The notes below the pieces were generated by a model, which was not told the DNA's origin, ran no database searches, and saw nothing but the letters and a program-made list of their open reading frames with translations. From positions 1 through 64,000 of the forward strand of contig JADNRY010000136.1 of NCBI GenBank assembly GCA_015501585.1: 64,000 nucleotides of DNA. The letters are read 5' to 3'. A program made the position numbers and the translations under genes. Every line of letters begins with the position of its first letter. Within the stretch, counting starts at the first letter, position 1. Below, piece by piece: positions 1 to 10,631 of this stretch. The stretch is from Rhodocollybia butyracea (Eukaryota; Basidiomycota; Agaricomycetes; Agaricales; Omphalotaceae).

Positions 1-243
1 AATATTGCCCTGGAAATAGGCATGGGAAAATAAGTACTTTTTCGGCGGCTATTTTGTCTGATTTATTACTAATTTATGAAGTAAAAATGTACTGACAGTT
101 AGGCTTTGGATTGTAGACAGCTCATCAAACATATGTGGCAGTACTTGTTAAGTACTATAATAAATGTGATACTGTTAATTACTGTAAGTTTTGATCACCA
201 ATAAATATATATGAGTTCACAAGTCAGGCAAGTACTTGCAAGT

Positions 244-947
244 AGGTTTGAAGGTCCAATCCAATTCAGTTTATTTACCAAAAATCCAATGAATCACGAA
301 TTGGACCAGTCCATAAAATACCTAAATCTGTATGAATCATAGACCTGCACTGATTGCACTGGTGCACTGGTCCAATTCATCATGGTTCTGCAGTTTAAAT
401 CAGTGCAAATTTAAACTGTACATGCATGATATGTAATGAGTGAAACAACACAAGAAACTATTATAAAAACATTCAAGTATCTATGCTCCAGGCTGCTTTA
501 CACTGCTCTGTTGTCATTCAGAAATGCTTTCCAGGGTTGGCAGTCATTGGTTGCCTGTTTAAAACAGACCATGGGTAGTGCATTGTATCAGGACTGGCTC
601 CCAGACTTGTTGCATGGCATGTTTAATAGGTTATGAGTAGTCTTTCCAGGCCCAGCCTTGTATTAGGTTTTATTTTTTGAGACCATTAGAAAATATAAAT
701 TTTATAGATAAAAGTTGAAGAAAATATACTCATTTATCTAAATTATATTTGCTATGTGGCTGTGCTGGTTTAGACCGGTTTAAACTGATTCTGTGCAGTT
801 CACTTTTTTTCTGAGATTTTGATGAACCATGAATTGGACCAGGTTTAAACCATGGACCGGTCCATCTATCATCAGTTCATTTTGCAGTTCAGTTCAGTGC
901 AATTCATTGGTTTTACGCAGTTCATTGAATTGGACCTTCAAAACACT
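244..947. mobile_element. hAT-like MITE, 704 bp, with 10-bp target duplication
   Basis: The element starts AGGTTTGAAGGTCCAAT and ends with the inverted counterpart ATTGGACCTTCAAAACACT, giving inverted repeats of about 20 bp with a 2-nt indel. It is flanked by the direct repeat ACTTGCAAGT at 234-243 and 948-957. Inside, motifs such as AATTGGACC and TTTAAACTG recur in both orientations, so much of the element could fold back on itself. There is no credible coding frame; the 66-codon frame at 436-636 has no recognisable content. It is non-autonomous. Assignment to hAT rests on the duplication length (8 or more bp) and is inference. Confidence 0.65.
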
Positions 948-965
948 ACTTGCAAGTCAACCGAT

Positions 966-2904
966 AATAACGCAGATTTTTTGCGCCTAGGCTTGTAGCC
1001 ATATATTTTGACACAGTATGCGGTCTACACGTACAATAAGAGAGTTATACGGAGCCCGAACGTGATAGCTGTAGCCAATGCTTAGTATCTCAATGATAAG
1101 ACTCAGTTAGCCGTGATGGTGTGCCCACAAGCACAGCCTGATACTAAGCTAGCGAAGTATACTCAAGGTGCCCAGAGACATTAGCACTAGATTGTCAGTC
1201 TAGTTTCTACCCACCAATTGCTTACAACCGCATATAAGGATGTCTCAAAGTGGATGAGTGCTAGCAGACGCATTACTAAGGGAAGGACTTAGAGGGAGCA
1301 AGCCTTGTACTTGGCTAGCGGAAAGACGAATGCCGGAGGAACAGATCTAGGATCGCCTTACGGACCGGTGGATCTCAGTTGTAACAATTCGGCTGGTCGG
1401 AACAAAAGAGGGACCCGCGGCAGAGATCTCGTTGAACCGAATTTGATATATGATATTGGCCGACTATTGACTAGTGAAACCCTAATACATTAATTCAAGG
1501 AACTGGGTAGTAGGGCACTTACCGCCAAGCATGTGGACGGCACTTGCACGCGCTTTGTGACTTGTACCAATGTATATGTCCTGGGCGTTCTGGGTATCTT
1601 TGTACAGCTAGCGAAAAGGCTCAATGCCCGAACATGTTATTACAATACAGGACTGGAAGGGGGAAACTTGAAGTGTCCAAACTACATCAGAGAGCCTAGG
1701 TGAACAGCCCTTGGGGCATGAAACATAGTACCTCTGGTGGAAGCGGATGGTCTGATGTGGAACCAGATCTCTAGGACCAGAATATCTTAACCATTTTAAT
1801 ATTTTTATTTTCATACCCAATTCCGGACCATATACACGTTTTGGCGGATTCTCGAGGTTGTAATATTAAATCCAGGCAGGAGTTTCCTTTCTAGCTAAAT
1901 TTCCCCACTTTCCTTATTTTTCTATTCCTTCTGTCTCTGTTTCATCTCTTTTCATATAAAACTAGAATAAATCCAGTATATAAGCCCGATGTATCTATCC
2001 AATAAAACAAGTTATCTTGCCACCTCTCATAACCACCTGTTGTAACGAAGTCAAGAGTCTCTTCACCGCCGAAGTTTACCTGTTCCCATATAATAGGCCT
2101 GGGCAACCCCGTTCTTGAAGTCCTTAGTGATCTTCATCAGGCTGGTTCGGTTACTTGTATTCATCATTGAATTTTATTATATTATATCTTACGCTAGCGT
2201 TTAGAGTAGACCGGTGAGGGCTTGCATGGTCGCGTAGCTGTCACTTTAACATAGTCAGAAGTTGTGTGTAATATACTTCATAACAGCTTTTGTGCCCATT
2301 TGAGATTTAATCGGTCTTAAGTGTGAATCTAGGTATTTCCTTAGAGGGGACAATATCTAGTAAGGAATTATTTGGCTCCAGAGTGAGGGTTCCTTAGCTA
2401 GCTTTTTAATCGAAGTTTAGCGAGCCACTAAGATTGTGGTGCGAGTTCCTAGTGATTTGGTATCACTTACAGTTTTGTAGCTTGACCCAGAGTTTGGTCA
2501 GGGATGTTACGGTGTTACGCTAGCTGGAGCCAGAGTTTGCCCAGGAGTGTTTCAAACCTCCTTGTTACTTCACTAGCTAGAGCCAGAGTTTGCCTAGGAG
2601 TGTTTTGACTTCATTGTAATCGGTTTTGTTTTGTTGGTTCGGTTATACACACATGCACTTGACGATAGTCTTTGCTAGTTCAGTTCTACAAATGTCTTAG
2701 ACTTTGTCACCACTTTGCTAGTTCATTGTTTCGACACTGGAGCGTGTTCTAGCTTATATTCGATCTTATACCATTCTGTGGGGAATCTTTGACAGCCCAG
2801 CCTTGCTCCCTTTAAACAAGTTGATAGTCTGGTTAGGCGCAGTATTTTATTTGATAGGTTGTTTTATAGCACCTTTCACACCCCAGTACGAACCAAGCCA
2901 ATTA
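966..2904 (+). repeat. LTR of a Ty3/Gypsy-type element, oldest of three copies
   Basis: This stretch aligns along its length with the LTRs at 13998-15839 and 18881-21138. Shared landmarks are ATAAGAGAGTTATACGGAGC near 1037, the region of repeated CCAGAGTTTGCC motifs at 2490-2610, and TTGTTTTATAGCACCTTTC near 2860. It is clearly more diverged than the other two are from each other. No direct flanking duplication was found, and the sequence after it (2905-4180) is not retroelement coding DNA. It is therefore best read as a solo or truncated LTR and not securely as the 5' partner of the LTR at 13998. Borders are good to about 10 bp. Confidence 0.7.
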
Positions 2905-3047
2905 CCAAAATTTCCCAAAGCCTGACTTGTGACCCGTGGGAAATGGATCTTGGGATCCAAGAGTCAGATACTTGTGAGTTTTCCCACAGATCTTATCTGC
3001 AAGTACCTGTGAAGACTTGGACTCGTGGACATCTCTAATGGAAATAT

Positions 3048-3166
3048 GTTAACTATTTCGGCTGCGAAAAGAAACGGGCATTAAGCGGCGGGCCGGACAA
3101 AGGGCTCTTTGGCCCATTCAATGGGCATTCAATGCCCGTTGCTTTTCGCGGCCGAAATAGTTAATA
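3048..3166. repeat. Short palindromic (foldback) element
   Basis: TTAACTATTTCGGCTGCGAA at 3049-3068 returns inverted, with one base inserted or changed, as part of the arm at 3131-3165. Arms are about 35 bp and the spacer about 48 bp. It looks like a tiny MITE or foldback inside the outer inverted-repeat element. Confidence 0.6.
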
Positions 3167-3278
3167 TATTACAATTGAAATATCAAAGAGATCACAGGGG
3201 AAAAAATATACCGAAAAATTACTAATAAATCAGACAAAATTGATCGCATATTTAACGCCCTATTTCCAGGGCAATATT

Positions 3279-4180
3279 CACTCTTTTTCCTGGAAAATTT
3301 TGTTAAATTCAGGGGAAAAATATATTATACTTCTATCCCTTTTTTGGAGGTAATATACTGAGGTACTGGCAGTGATGGTTCATCAGGAAAAGTCTAAAAT
3401 ACTTAAGTTGACTTGAGTACTTATCCCAACTTCAGGCTGACTTGAGTTAACTTGAGTAATCTGAGCTGACTTAAGTATAAGGCCAATTCAAGCACCAACT
3501 TCTGGTTGACTTGAGTTGACTCAAGTTAGCCTGAGTTGACCTGAGAATATATGTCAACCTCAAGTTAAATTTGTACAAGGTCTGTATGCATGTACAACAC
3601 TTATGCATACTGTACAAGCTTTTTTATGTGTTTGTAGAGGGTCTATAGCAGACTTATTTGTGCCCTTGACCAGGAAAATCAAATTAAAATTGAACAAGAC
3701 ATGGGTAATTTACAGAAAACTCACTTTTGGCCTAGGTGAGGGGGAGGAGGTGGAGTATCAGGAGAGTGCATGAGGTCTCTAGAGGGTCTATAGCAGACCT
3801 ATTCATGCCCCTAACAAAGGAAACACTTTTGGCCTAGGGGTGAGGGGGAAGAGGTGGAACACTATGAGTAATTGCACAGTTGTCATATGCAAGTCTTTAG
3901 AGAGTCTATACCGTGCCAACAACAAAGAAAATTGAATTAGAATTGACTGACATATGGGTAATGTACAAAAAACTTGATTTTGGCCTAGGGATGAGGGGGA
4001 GCAGGTGGAACACTAGAAGAAACTGCATTGGAGTCATATGCAAATCTCTAGAGGGTCCATACCAGAATTAGAATTGACAAACATATGGGTAATTTACAAA
4101 AAACTTGATTTTGGCCTAGGGATGAGGGGTCAGAATTGACAAAGATATGAACAATTTGTTAAAGCCCCTTTGCTGCTCAC
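3279..4180. repeat. Two tandem-repeat tracts between the outer element and Gypsy pol
   Basis: Tract 1 (about 3395-3560) consists of degenerate copies of TTGACTTGAGT/AACTTGAGT. Tract 2 (about 3631-4140) has four imperfect units of 95-150 bp. Each carries CTAGAGGGTCTATA-like, TTTTGGCCTAGGG and GAGGGGGA motifs, and three also share ATGGGTAATTTAC or a close variant. No coding frame is present. The tract sits where the gag and protease part of the downstream Gypsy element should be, so that part has been lost or replaced. Confidence 0.7.
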
Positions 4181-4318
4181 TGGGTGCTTAAAAAGATAGG
4201 TTGCTGCGCATCATTTGCAAAATTTTGCAAACGCCTGGGAGCCAACTTCCTTTTTTGGACTCCGGCCAATGTTTTTAGTACTGCAGTTTTTTGCTACTTT
4301 CATGACCTTTCCCTCTTC

Positions 4319-6127
4319 TCTAAGATTGATGCAGGAGTTTCCGAACCTAGTAGTGCCTCCTATCGCTCAAAGTGGTTTTGTGTAGTTAAAAAGGATGGAA
4401 AAAGTTTACGTTTGGTCCATAGTCTGGAACCCTTGAATGAAGTTACTATACAACATTCTGGTGTACCGCCGGCCCCGGCTGAAGTCTCTAGGGACTTCTG
4501 TAGTTGAGCTTGTGGAGCTACTTTCGATCTCTATGTCGGATACGATGAGAGGCCATTAGCAGTTTCCTCGAGGGATCTAACGACCTTTCAAACACCTTTT
4601 GGACCACACAGGCTTGTGAAATTACCAATGGGATGGACAAATTCCGTACCAATCTTCCACGACAATGTAACCTATATCCTACAAGATGAAATTCCACATG
4701 TTACAGTCCCCTATATCGACGATGTTCCAGTAAAAGGTCCGAATACTAGGTACAAACTTCCAGACGGAGGTTACGAGACCATATCAGAGAACACCGGGAT
4801 ACGACGATTTGTTTGGGAACACATGCAGAATGTTAACCGGGTGTGTCAACGGATGAAATATGCCGGGGGTACTTTCTCGGGGAAAAAGCCTTTCACTTGT
4901 AATCCTGAAATTATCGTCCTAGGACACCGTTGTACTTATGAAGGCCAGATGCCTGAGGCTGGGATTGCTGAATCAATCTTGACTTGGCCCGAATGCAAGA
5001 ATAAGCACAACGTACGAGCTTTTCTTGGGACTGCTGGACAGTTGCGAATGTTTATCGAGAACTACGCAAAGAAGGCAATGCCCTTGACAAAGTTAACTAG
5101 TGGCATGGATTGGGAATGGGGAGATGAACAACGGGAAGCAATGGACGCTCTCAAGGATGGTGTAAGGAATGCCCCGGCACTCCGAAACATTAACTATGAG
5201 TGGGACATTTGTCTCGCAGTTGACACCTCTTACAAAGCAGTGGGATGGTTTATTTATCAAATAGATCCTGACGATCCTAAAAAGAAGTATTTTAATTACT
5301 TTGGATCAACTACGTTAAACGAGCGGGAAGCCCGGTTCTCTCAGTCTAAGAGAGAACTCTATGGCCTCAAACTATCATTACAATCAAGCTATTACTTAGT
5401 CTATGGCTCTCGACACATGACCGTGGAGACTGATGCAAGCTACATCAAGGGTATGTTAGATCATCCCAGCTGTGGTCCGAATGCTACAATCAATAGATGG
5501 ATTGAGGAGATCTGTAAGTTCCACTTCAAGATTTTACATGTGAAGGGTATTTTGCACGGACCAGATGGTTTGTCACGGAGACCTCCAGGCGGATATCAGT
5601 CCCCTCGACCACCAATCGACCCAGATGACTATGAAGATTACAATGATGGAGCTCCCATTGAACTTATCATGGGTGAAGGGGCCAAAGAGCCTTTAGATTT
5701 TGAGTCCTTCAAGGACGACATTGACCCACGCAGTGGTTACCTCGGTGAGCTAGCTTGTCATCCTGAGGACATCCAGGAAGAACTCCAGGAAGCCCTCGAT
5801 GACGAGAAAGCATCCGAACGTCACCGGAAAGTGCTGATCAAAAGTCACGGCAAAGTCTACTCTTTGTTCAGTCAAACACTTCATATTCCACAAGACTCCG
5901 CGGAATGGAGGGCTGATAACCCTTATCCTCGGGAACGTCGTTTGGAATGGGGAAACAAACTAGATGATATGTTACCTACTATTGCCAAGTGGCATGCAGG
6001 AGATGAGAAGGATATCACAGAAAACATGAGTGCACCGGAAGCCCGAAGCTTTTTGCGTCAAGCAAAGAAATTCTTCGTGGATAAGAAAGGTCGGCTTTAT
6101 AAGAAAGCTACTGAGGAAGGTGCTTAG
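4319..6127 (+). pseudogene. Ty3/Gypsy reverse transcriptase and RNase H, broken
   Basis: This is the pol region that copies retroelement RNA into DNA. The RT begins abruptly around IDAGVSEPSSASYRSKWFC (4325 on) and continues with the fingers motif KKDGKSLRLVHSLEPLN. An in-frame TGA at 4505-4507 interrupts it. Past the stop the same frame continues with FDLYVGYDER, TTFQTPFGP and LPMGWTNSVPIFHD. The catalytic box is VPYIDDVPV (about 4709). RNase H-like residues follow: AVDTS, KRELYGL, ETDAS and GPDGLSRRP. A second in-frame stop (TAG, 6125-6127) separates it from integrase. Gag and protease are absent upstream. Both stops lie in one continuous frame, so this is a decayed polyprotein and not a programmed-frameshift arrangement. 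Confidence 0.9.
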
Positions 6128-7534
6128 CATCAATTAGTGGTTAGTCCTGACCGTCGAATGTATATGCTACATTGCGCGCATGATAGCTTAGCACATAAAG
6201 GAACATTTGCTACCCACGAGTTCCTGGATCGACGTTTTTGGTGGCCTGATATGGAAAGCAATGTACATTGGTACGTTGGCTCTTGTATTCCTTGTCAGAA
6301 CCGTCAATTACGCCTTCTGAAGATTCCCCCGGTTGTAACACATACACCCTCATTGTTCCAGAAAGTGCATGCTGATACTATCAATATCACACCCACAAGC
6401 AATAGGTGTAAGTATATTGTTCACGCTAGGGATTCTCTGTCGAGTTGGTCAGAAGCCCGGGCCTTACCGCAAGAAAACACGAAGTCCCTGGCCGAGTGGT
6501 TCTTTGACGATATAATCTGTCGTTGGGGATGTCCCGAGGAAGTTGTCACAGATAACGCCCCGGTGATGTTAGTCATGGTTAACTGGCTCGAGAATAAATA
6601 TGGAATTCAAGGGATCCGGGTCTCACCATATAATTCCCAAGGGAATGGCAAAATCAAAAGAGCGCACTTTGATATTCGACAGGGTCTGGTAAAAGCGACT
6701 GGCGGCAATATCAAGAAGTGGTTCTACTTCCTTAAACATGTATTATGGGCTGATAGAATAACGGTGAGGAGAGGTTTTGGTTGTTCACCATTCTTCTTGG
6801 TAACCGGCGCGGAACCATTATTACCTTTTGATATCATTGAGTCTACATGGTTGGTAAATCCACCAGATCGTATCTTGACTACCAAGGAATTATTGGGTTA
6901 TTGTGCACAGGCCTTGTCAAAACATAGAACCTTTGTCGAGGACATGCGAGAGCGTGTCACTGAAAATAAGAGAAGAGACCTAAGGGAGTTTGAGAAGAAA
7001 TATTGCCATGTCATCTTCGACTACAATTTCAAACCTGGGACGCTTGTTCAGGTTAGAAATACAGCAATCGAAAAGAATCTTGACAGAAAGATGTTCCCTA
7101 GATATATGGGACCTATGGTCGTTATCCGTAGAACTAGGGGAGGTTCTTACATTATCGCGGAAATGGATGGTACCGTGTTGAAAAGCAAAGTTGGTGCATT
7201 TAGGGTCTTACCCCACCGTTCCCGATATGAACCTATAGACTTACCCGAGGATATACATGATCTCATCGACTTGACCAAGGATCAGTTAGACACCATGGTA
7301 AACGATGGTGATGACGATGAGGATGTGGAATTTATCCGTAAAGGGGGGGACCCCTTGTTTGATCAAATCCCTACCTTGAGAAAACCAGTAGACAGTGACG
7401 AAGTGGCTTATAACCCTGAAGAACCGGACTCTGACGAAGATTCAAGTGAGGAAGAGATTATACCGGAGACAGACAAAACTCCTCGTGTCAGAACCCATGT
7501 GATGCAAAAAGTGATACCTAATAATGAACGCTAA
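6128..7534 (+). pseudogene. Ty3/Gypsy integrase, catalytic Glu replaced
   Basis: It follows in the same frame as the RT/RNase H segment after TAG 6125-6127. The N-terminal zinc-binding HHCC module is visible: HCAHDSLAHKG, then CIPCQ. The core has the first Asp in VHADTIN and the second in VTDNAPV. At the third position, where Gypsy integrases have Glu in a VER.H/IER.H context, the sequence reads GKIKRAHFD, so Glu is replaced by Lys. The C-terminal part ends in an acidic tail (DEDSSEEE). With an intact DDE triad it would join cDNA to host DNA; as written it should be inactive. Family assignment is secure; loss of activity is inference from the missing residue. Confidence 0.88.
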
Positions 7535-7982
7535 CGTGTTCAAGGGATTTATAACACTATGCATTTTCTTCCCACGGAAAGAAACTTACCTTGGTATTGA
7601 AGTTATGTTAATCTCAAAAACTCCTTATTATCATCAATACACGTGGATTTATTGGGCTTTTTAAGACTGTAATAGTCAGAGGCCTATGTTAAAGATATAA
7701 ACGAGTGACTATAGGCTTAACTGGTACTGGAAACGAATTGCTGGAGCTCAGAGGCTACCAGGCGAAGAAGATAAAGAGACTGTAAAGACTGTGGTTTCTC
7801 AAGAGAAAAAGTTTATTTAAAGGTTTCGACTAGAAGCTCGGTTCAGACAACGATATAGTGTCTGAGGAGAAAAACTTACAAGTTATTTACCACTCTAACG
7901 ATGCTAACAGGGAGGATTGACACATCGCACACTCCATCCCTGTACATTCACAACAACCAATGCTCACTGAAGGCATAGTGGA
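7535..7982. other. Gypsy non-coding spacer
   Basis: This AT-rich stretch lies between the end of the integrase frame and the 3' end of the opposite-strand genes. No frame, repeat or RNA gene was recognised. Convergent transcripts from the two strands would end here. Confidence 0.5.
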
Positions 7983-9712
7983 TTAACGCCCGCTTGTCTG
8001 ACGATGTTCAAGGGAAAGTTGATGTACACCTTCTGCCATTTCTGAGTCCTCTCTGAACTTCAAAAGGTGGACCAAGCTGTCTGTGACTTTCTGAGCTTGG
8101 AGAGCACGAGCGTAAAAGACCTGAGTCTTGCTCAGGTTCCCGAGATACTCGTTCCTATGAATATTCAAGAGAACATTGAGATTGGTATTGGTCATCAAGG
8201 CAAAGTCGAGTTCACCAAATTGGCTGGTCAAAGAAGCAAGGAATTGCTTGGCCACAACGCATTTGCGTTGCGCACGGGTAACTGCGCAACCGATGTAAGT
8301 TGGGTTTGTTAAAACATGTTAAAAATACTCACCAGCATCCTCAGGAGAACTATCAATGAGCTCAGCGTCGAAACGCATGCGCTTTCCGTACTCATTGACA
8401 AGACTGGCCGCTTCATTGGCAACAGGGGTTTCCTCGACTTTCCTCTTAAGTGATGAAGTACTCACTTCACCGGAAGCCTACAAGGAGACGTCAGCCAAGT
8501 GTTTACAGGGCCCGAGGGAAAGATCTAAGTACCTTGGCCTTCGAGGACTTCCTAGACTCTCGGGTCTTCTTCCTCGAAGCCTGAGCGCGAGCTAGCACGT
8601 CAGTAATTTCCGGGGGATCCTGGAACTCTTTAGTCAGTACAACCGCTCATTGATTCCAAGCCAAGAGCCAAATGGTTTCTTTTGGGAGAGGCAAGCCCGA
8701 GCGTGAGTGGTAACACTACAGATCCTTCAGCACAGTTATTGTGGGATCCGTACAGGTGCACACTTCATGGATTTTATAATATATGTTAAGAAAAGTGAAC
8801 TTACAAATACAATCTGTGTAGCGGGATGATCTTCCTCCATGGGTTCGTCCTCGTCGTCAATGAGGATGGTACCTTTAGAGCTACTAGAGCTTTTGGTCAA
8901 CTTCGAGGGTTCTTTGGACTCCTTGGAGAACGAGATAGTAGAGAGAGCGGCAGATTTTGCCGCATAATCGATGGTCTTGTCATCGTTGGCAGCACTGGAA
9001 GCCCCTACATCGCGTTTAGACGGAAGACAGTAGTCCAGGATGGTAGCATAGCAAGGAGGCTTACCGCGGGTAGTGGTGAAAGGACCCGGCCCTGTAGTAC
9101 CAGCGACCCCCGAGGAAACCTTCTTTGACGCTGCCTGGATCGGTAGCTTATACCAGCGCAAAGTTGAGCTCGTTGATGAAATTACCGAGGCGCACAGCAG
9201 TCGCAGAATGAGCAGTCTTAGCGCTGGGACAAATCTTCATCGCGCGGAGAAGGAGGTCATGTCCTTGTTCAAGGACACCAATGTTCGCGGGGAATTTGAG
9301 TACTTTCTCCTTATGAAACGACATGGTCTATGGAGGCAGGATATTAAGGTCAGGCTCCCGTGGAAAAGGTGAAAAGAGGCTCACAAGAAGGTGACAATGC
9401 TTTTGTGCAGTACTAAGAACCTCTGGCCTGAAGGAGAGTCTGATCCTCGTTGTACTCAATTGCATCACGAAGACAACTGGTAGCCTCTTTGAGTGTTCTG
9501 GTGGAGGCAACAATGGCTTCCATAGTATTCTTCATGAACTGTGGTTTGTCGTCTGGTATTTTGGGTGTTCTTGGAAGACATTGTAGAGAGACTTGTAGTT
9601 CGAGGAAAAGTTTTCTGAGAACTGGGTCTGAAATGTTTTTCGCGGACGCTTTATAGGTTAATGTCTTAGAGCGACAGAGTCCTACGGGTCCCCGGCGCGT
9701 TCTGAAACCCAA
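7983..9712 (-). CDS. Opposite-strand gene region B inside the Gypsy element, unrecognised
   Basis: Several minus-strand open segments appear in order. About 9700-9413 includes the text KNISDPVLRKLFLELQVSL. About 9161-8736 is rich in Ser/Lys and ends with an acidic stretch, DDEDEPMEEDH. The segment 8255-7983 is a well-formed terminal exon containing AKQFLASLTSQFGELDF. Composition and organisation resemble the larger opposite-strand gene at 10632-13530: charged, low-complexity middle and helical ends. No domain was recognised. A clear ATG start and all splice sites could not be fixed, and some segments carry stops, so it may be a decayed or truncated relative of region A. It is annotated because the segments are longer and more protein-like than chance frames. 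Confidence 0.4.
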
Positions 9713-9735
9713 GTGCTCAACTGAGGACAGTTGAT

Positions 9736-9753
9736 ATCATTAGTTTGGGGGAG
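9736..9753 (+). other. Internal copy of the polypurine-tract motif
   Basis: The 18-mer ATCATTAGTTTGGGGGAG is identical to 13979-13996, which lies directly before the downstream LTR and acts there as the plus-strand priming tract. Here it stands between the two opposite-strand gene regions and no LTR follows. It may be a central polypurine tract or the scar of a recombination. Confidence 0.6.
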
Positions 9754-10631
9754 GGAAGTGCATGGTGCCAAGACACCATAGCTCTAGGCAGTCCACCATC
9801 ACGAGGAGAATTTTGAATTTATTCAACAACATCTATGACCAAAATAGGAACCATAACATTGCTCGACAAAAGGGAGAACACTAGGCAAAACATAAAGCGA
9901 ACACTTAAAGAGTATTAGAAGCGGCACGGGGAAACCTAACGCAGGTACCCACCGCGATAATTCTCCGAAAGACGAAAACGCTAGGAAAAACCTTACACCA
10001 TAATATCGAGCATCAATGGATTTCATTTTGATGGTCATCACTATGCCCTAAACAGGACCTGATCCAAGATTGGATGTTGTATTGAAAGAATGTCAATATC
10101 TAGGGAAAGATTGCATCGCACCCAGCTTACTTAGGGGTGATGAGTCTTCTCTAGGCTTTCCCTCAAAGACTTGATTACACCTTTAACGAACTGTATAGGT
10201 TCCCAAGGGCGGGAATTCAAGTCATAAAAAGTTTTCCGCAAGTATACTCCTAACATGCTACAAAGAGCTGGTACAGTATTCAAGGAAAACTTATGCTATT
10301 ATAACAAAACTCTCGGAATAGGCTATCGTGCTGTAAGCCTTTCCGAGAGTAAACTTAAGACTTAGGAAGTCACTCGAGTATGATATGTACACAGTTGACC
10401 CAAAGGTCTTGATATTGATAGGCTTTATTTTACGGTATTCCAAAGGTGCCTATATACCTAAGAATACCACGATACTGCCCCAGAAAGGGGAGACAAAAGC
10501 GAAATCCCCATGCAAGGGGCGAGCGACAAAATATGATATAAAAGAAATTTTATTTAATGTCCAAGGACAAACAGCAATGCCAACGGCGGCCCAGACTCCG
10601 AGAAGAACAAGGAAAGCTATGGGGAAGTGGT
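9754..10631. other. Spacer without recognised genes
   Basis: This spacer lies between opposite-strand regions A and B. Only short frames without recognisable content occur (for example 10385-10636 on the plus strand). It holds an inverted pair around 10310-10350, CTCTCGGAATAGGC and GCCTTTCCGAGAG, which could form a hairpin. Confidence 0.4.

Larger units (their letters stand above)
1..3278. mobile_element. Outer inverted-repeat element, nested insertions inside
   Basis: The first 20 bases of the window (AATATTGCCCTGGAAATAGG) recur exactly inverted at 3259-3278. A second block reading TTTGTCTGATTTATTA near 53-68 recurs inverted near 3224-3240. The two ends therefore form imperfect terminal inverted repeats of about 80 bp. 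No transposase frame lies inside. The interior is filled by a MITE (244-947), an LTR (about 966-2904) and a small palindrome (3048-3166), so this reads as a non-autonomous DNA element that later took insertions. The left end coincides with the window edge, so its true border and any target duplication cannot be seen. Confidence 0.6.
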
